From NCBI GenBank assembly GCA_041653955.1, contig JBAZEH010000045.1, forward strand, positions 1-7,986: a DNA stretch of 7,986 nucleotides, given 5' to 3'. Shown in pieces: positions 5,725-7,986 of the stretch. Both the position numbers and the translations under genes were made by a program. The DNA is from UBA1562 sp041653955. Its GTDB lineage: Bacteria > Omnitrophota > Gorgyraeia > Gygaellales > Profunditerraquicolaceae. How positions within the stretch are numbered: the stretch's first letter is position 1; every line of letters starts with the position of its first letter. The notes beneath the pieces are model-generated. The model saw only the letters and a program-made list of their open reading frames with translations. It was not told where the DNA came from and did not search any database.

Positions 5725-5758
5725 GGGACACCCTTAGCTTTGGCTGATGGGGTGTCCC
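5725..5758. repeat. Palindrome at the fumarase-beta / rph junction (REP-like)
   Basis: GGGACACCC (5725-5733) and GGGTGTCCC (5750-5758) are perfect inverted arms around a 16-base centre, itself containing a nested AGC-TTTG-GCT. The left arm abuts the fumarase-beta stop codon; the right arm and centre encode that protein's last residues. In the operon mRNA the hairpin ends about 6 bases before the rph Shine-Dalgarno. There is no T-run after it on the minus strand, so it is not an intrinsic terminator. It may stabilise mRNA, affect rph translation, or be a small mobile palindrome. Confidence 0.8.
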
Positions 5759-6258
5759 TGCTTTTTGCCTTTTGAGTCGATGCTTACGATAACCGGAAAA
5801 TCTTTTACCTCTAATCTATGGATCGCCTCGGGGCCCAGTTCTTTATAGGCGACCGGCTTTGCCTTTTTAATATATTTTGTTAACAGGGCGCCGCACCCGG
5901 CGTAAGTGAGAAAATATACCGCCTTATGTTTTTTGATCGCGCGCCTGACCTCTTCTGAACGCCCACCCTTGCCTATCATCGCAAGAAGGCCGCGCTTTAA
6001 AAGAGCGGGAGTGAATTTATCCATCCTGCTGCTCGTCGTGGGGCCTGCTGAGCCTATGGCCTTGCCGCGACGGGCCGGGGTCGGCCCGCAATAATAGATC
6101 ACCGCGCCTTTAAGGTCAACAGGGCCCCTCTTTGCGCTAACCAGCCTTTTATGTGCCTGGTCGCGGGCAGTATAAATGACCCCGCTTAAAAGGGCATACT
6201 CCCCCGCTTTTAAATCCCTGAGCTCTTCAGAATTACGGGTTAGGTCTATCTTCTTCAT
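5734..6258 (-). CDS. fumB: Fumarate hydratase, class I, beta subunit, 174 aa
   Basis: This is the C-terminal-domain subunit of the oxygen-sensitive [4Fe-4S] fumarase, which with the alpha subunit interconverts fumarate and malate. Signature blocks are ALLSGVIYTARDQAHKRL (22-39, the 'TARD.AHKR' motif), IYYCGPTPARRGKAIGSAGP (54-73), TTSSRMD (74-80), MIGKGG (94-99) and AYKELGPEAIHRLEVKDFPV (137-156). The last residues after VSIDSKG (158-164), KKQGHPISQS, come from the palindrome described separately and look unlike a normal family end. The Shine-Dalgarno AAGGAA overlaps the stop codon of the alpha subunit, which implies translational coupling. The alpha and beta genes are 9 bp apart. L-tartrate dehydratase beta is the main alternative. 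The symbol denotes the split beta subunit, not the E. coli single-chain FumB. Confidence 0.9.
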   Translation of the reverse strand: MKKIDLTRNSEELRDLKAGEYALLSGVIYTARDQAHKRLVSAKRGPVDLKGAVIYYCGPTPARRGKAIGSAGPTTSSRMDKFTPALLKRGLLAMIGKGGRSEEVRRAIKKHKAVYFLTYAGCGALLTKYIKKAKPVAYKELGPEAIHRLEVKDFPVIVSIDSKGKKQGHPISQS

Positions 6259-6267
6259 CGGGATTCC

Positions 6268-7089
6268 TTACAGCGTTACGCTCGCGCTCCTTAAGGCGTG
6301 ACAGCTGATATTCACGGCAACGGGTAACCCTGCGATATGGGTAGGATATGTTTCAATATTTACGCCTAAACATGTAGACTTACCGCCTAAGCCCATAGGT
6401 CCGATATTCAATTTGTTTATCCTGCGGGATAATTCTTTCTCCAACGCGCTCGGACGATGGGTAAGCGGGTTTAGCAGGGCCCTCTTTGCCAGAAAGCCCG
6501 CGTAATCGGCTGTACCGCCCATACCCACTCCGATAATATACGGAGGGCAGGCATCAGGTCCGGCAGCCTTCACCGCTTCTACGACAAATCTCTTGACCTC
6601 TTCAAGCTCTGCGGTAGGGTTAAACATCTTAAGCTGCGTTTTATTCTCACAACCGAACCCTTTCGGCAGAACAGTTATCTTTATCTTATTTCCCTTTACA
6701 ATATCGGTGTGGATCACCACCGGAGAGTATCCCGGCCTACCCCTAATCAGCGGGCTGCTGATTATAGAGCTGCGCAAATGCCCTTTTCTGTAGCCCTCTT
6801 CCACTCCTTTATTTATCGCGTTCTTCAGGTCTCCGCTTATCTTTACATTTTGTCCGATCTTAAGGAACACTACCGGCAGCCCTGTGTCCTGGCATAAAGC
6901 CAGCCTTTCTTTGCGGGCGACATAAGCGTTTTTCACTATCGCCCTGAGTATATCCTTTGCCTTATTGTTGCTCTCGCGCGAATAAGCGGCTCTAAGGCGG
7001 GATAATACATCTTTCCTTAAAATAGTATTTGCCCGGACGCAAAGCCCTGATATCGCGCTCCTGATCTTATCTGCGGAAACGGTCTTCAT
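6268..7089 (-). CDS. fumA: Fumarate hydratase, class I, alpha subunit, 273 aa
   Basis: This subunit binds the catalytic [4Fe-4S] cluster. Candidate ligands are Cys66 in ERLALCQDTGLPVVFL, Cys181 in DACPPYIIGVGMGGTADYA, and Cys263 in PVAVNISCHALRSA, the three cysteine positions I expect in class I fumarases. Other landmarks are the NAYVARKERL helix before Cys66, LRSSIISSPL (105-114), GYSPVVIHTDIV (120-131), PKGFGCENKTQLKM (142-155) and GPMGLGGKSTCLGVNIE (230-246). Two extra cysteines are visible: Cys147, where relatives commonly read GSEN, and Cys240. The residue after CHALR is Ser, where I would expect His. The ATG overlaps the queF stop as ATGA, with no strong ribosome binding site, so translation is probably coupled. 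The beta subunit follows immediately. Tartrate dehydratase alpha is the alternative. The symbol denotes the split alpha subunit. Confidence 0.92.
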   Translation of the reverse strand: MKTVSADKIRSAISGLCVRANTILRKDVLSRLRAAYSRESNNKAKDILRAIVKNAYVARKERLALCQDTGLPVVFLKIGQNVKISGDLKNAINKGVEEGYRKGHLRSSIISSPLIRGRPGYSPVVIHTDIVKGNKIKITVLPKGFGCENKTQLKMFNPTAELEEVKRFVVEAVKAAGPDACPPYIIGVGMGGTADYAGFLAKRALLNPLTHRPSALEKELSRRINKLNIGPMGLGGKSTCLGVNIETYPTHIAGLPVAVNISCHALRSASVTL

Positions 7090-7484
7090 ATTTTTTTATA
7101 CTCTCTTGCCACAGTAGTGGTGATACCTCCGCGGGGATTAAAAACTCCTTTGACCTTCATCCAGCGCGGCTTACACGCCGCGACAAGGTCATCAAGTATC
7201 CTGTTGATCAGGTGTTCGTGGAATATGCCTATGTTCCTGTAAAATATAGTATACATCTTAAATGATTTTAATTCTATGCAGTATTTACGGGGGGCATATT
7301 CTATAGTGATCACCGCGAAATCCGGCAGCCCTGTCTTTGGGCATATACAGGTGAACTCCGGCACATCCAGGTTTATCGTATATTCTTTCTCCGGGTACTG
7401 GTTCTCCCATATTTCTATGGAAGGGGTCTTCAGTTTGCGGATATTCTCCTGCAGGCCTTCGTAACTGCTCGCTCTTTTAGACAT
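7086..7484 (-). CDS. queF: NADPH-dependent preQ0 reductase (7-cyano-7-deazaguanine reductase), short type, 132 aa
   Basis: QueF reduces the nitrile of preQ0 to the amine preQ1, the base later inserted into GUN tRNAs by Tgt on the way to queuosine. The length and single domain match the short YkvM-like (tunnelling-fold) type. The catalytic core is clear: FTCICPKTGLPDFA (44-57), with Cys48 as the thioimide-forming nucleophile and Asp55 as proton donor, then ELKSFKMYTIFYRNIGIFHE (71-90), which carries the QueF family motif, with Glu90 for substrate binding and His91 next to it. It is separated from the queE stop by one base and overlaps the fumarase alpha start by 4 bp. The ribosome binding site is weak, which suggests coupling to queE. 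Confidence 0.96.
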   Translation of the reverse strand: MSKRASSYEGLQENIRKLKTPSIEIWENQYPEKEYTINLDVPEFTCICPKTGLPDFAVITIEYAPRKYCIELKSFKMYTIFYRNIGIFHEHLINRILDDLVAACKPRWMKVKGVFNPRGGITTTVAREYKKI

Positions 7485-7485
7485 A

Positions 7486-7986
7486 TTATTTCAACCCTAC
7501 TTTCTTATGCAGCTGCGGGATTATACAAGAGGTGATATGGCACTCCCTGGAGATCTCCTTAAAGCGCTCTAATTTTATACGCATAAGTTCGGAATCTTCA
7601 AAGCTATTCGGCTGCAATACCAGGATAAGGGCCTTGTTTATCTCCCTTATCATATTTATACCTTCCCTTAAGTCCTTCTCTTCGGTAGTCCGGCAGATAA
7701 CCGCCTTGATAAAGGTCTCTTTTTTGGAGGCGATCTCAAGGAACCGGCGATGCTGGTCCCAAAAACCCTCTAACCCCGTAGAGCTCGGCAATTTTATATC
7801 CATCGCCACAATATCCATATGGTCTATCACATCTTCTAAGGCATCATGCAATACGCCGTTTGTCTCCAGATAATTTTTATAACCTGACTTTTTAGTAAGC
7901 CCGGATAGTTCCTTTAAGAAATGCCTCTGCAAAAGGGGTTCCCCGCCCGTAAAGGATACAGTTGAGCGGCCATTCTTATGCATATT
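7486..7986 (-). CDS. queE: 7-carboxy-7-deazaguanine synthase QueE, C-terminal part (gene continues past right edge)
   Basis: QueE is a radical SAM enzyme that converts 6-carboxy-tetrahydropterin into 7-carboxy-7-deazaguanine for queuosine. About 166 residues are visible. STVSFTGGEPLLQ contains the GGE motif that binds the SAM amino group, KNYLETNGVL is the 'LETNG' strand, and DIVAMDIKLPSSTG is the conserved 'D.K.PSSG'-like strand. The [4Fe-4S] CxxxCxxC motif must lie upstream, off-window. An ATG at 7983 is internal: the frame continues to the edge (AAT at 7984-7986), and a start there would omit the cluster. The adjacent queF confirms the pathway. queD and queC are not visible here and may lie upstream. 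The organism could alternatively import preQ0, but queE argues for synthesis. Confidence 0.93.
   Translation of the reverse strand, partial: NMHKNGRSTVSFTGGEPLLQRHFLKELSGLTKKSGYKNYLETNGVLHDALEDVIDHMDIVAMDIKLPSSTGLEGFWDQHRRFLEIASKKETFIKAVICRTTEEKDLREGINMIREINKALILVLQPNSFEDSELMRIKLERFKEISRECHITSCIIPQLHKKVGLK

Noticed and set aside
5734..7089. L(+)-tartrate dehydratase instead of fumarase
   Set aside because: The families are related and cannot be fully separated by eye, but the alpha motifs GFGCENKTQLKM and CQDTG and the beta ELGPEAI motif fit the fumarase type better. Kept as an alternative in the entries.
7486..7983. ATG at 7983 as the true start of queE
   Set aside because: It would omit the radical SAM CxxxCxxC motif that every QueE needs, and the frame stays open to the window edge. 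The gene is treated as truncated by the window.

Overview
This 8-kb window looks like chromosome from a diderm, probably anaerobic bacterium from a little-cultured lineage. Candidatus Omnitrophota is my best guess. The basis is the pairing of AsmA/DUF748-type envelope proteins with a class I (Fe-S) two-subunit fumarase and short bacterial housekeeping genes at mid GC; the phylum is an inference. No CRISPR array, rRNA or complete transposon is visible.

Left edge (1-199): an open reading frame enters from outside the window on the + strand. It reads like the C-terminal tail of a large serine recombinase and runs straight into the antisense strand of a tRNA-His(GTG) gene, ending inside it. This is the layout expected when an integrative element sits at the 3' end of a tRNA gene with its integrase next to the attachment site.

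tRNA/envelope block (121-1642, all minus strand): the order of transcription is tRNA-Pro(TGG), tRNA-Arg(TCT), a 394-residue membrane-anchored AsmA/DUF748-like protein, then tRNA-His(GTG). The protein gene sits tightly between two tRNAs (33 nt after one, 8 nt before the next). tRNA-Pro lacks an encoded CCA, while the other two encode it.

Divergent intergenic region (1643-1943): this holds a 65-bp tandem repeat (2.8 copies) with an internal palindrome, followed by an AT-rich leader with a perfect 8-bp inverted repeat. It separates the tRNA block from an 823-residue AsmA/TamB-like protein on the + strand (1944-4415), so two AsmA-superfamily proteins flank the repeat divergently.

Right half (4399-7986, all minus strand): a compact operon reads queE (partial), queF, fumarase alpha, fumarase beta, rph, rdgB. 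Two junctions overlap by ATGA and the others are 1-25 bp apart. It combines queuosine precursor synthesis, fumarate/malate interconversion, tRNA 3'-end trimming and nucleotide-pool cleaning. The operon's last gene overlaps the end of the 823-residue gene convergently by 17 bp. A 9-bp-arm palindrome sits at the fumarase-beta/rph junction, supplies the last fumarase codons and lies just upstream of the rph ribosome binding site. QueE and QueF make the precursor of the Q base placed at G34 of GUN tRNAs, which include the tRNA-His encoded at the other end of the window.

The most unusual structure is in the first 1.9 kb: the recombinase-tRNA junction, the protein gene embedded among tRNAs, and the 65-bp repeat. 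The right half is mostly ordinary housekeeping genes in an uncommon combination.
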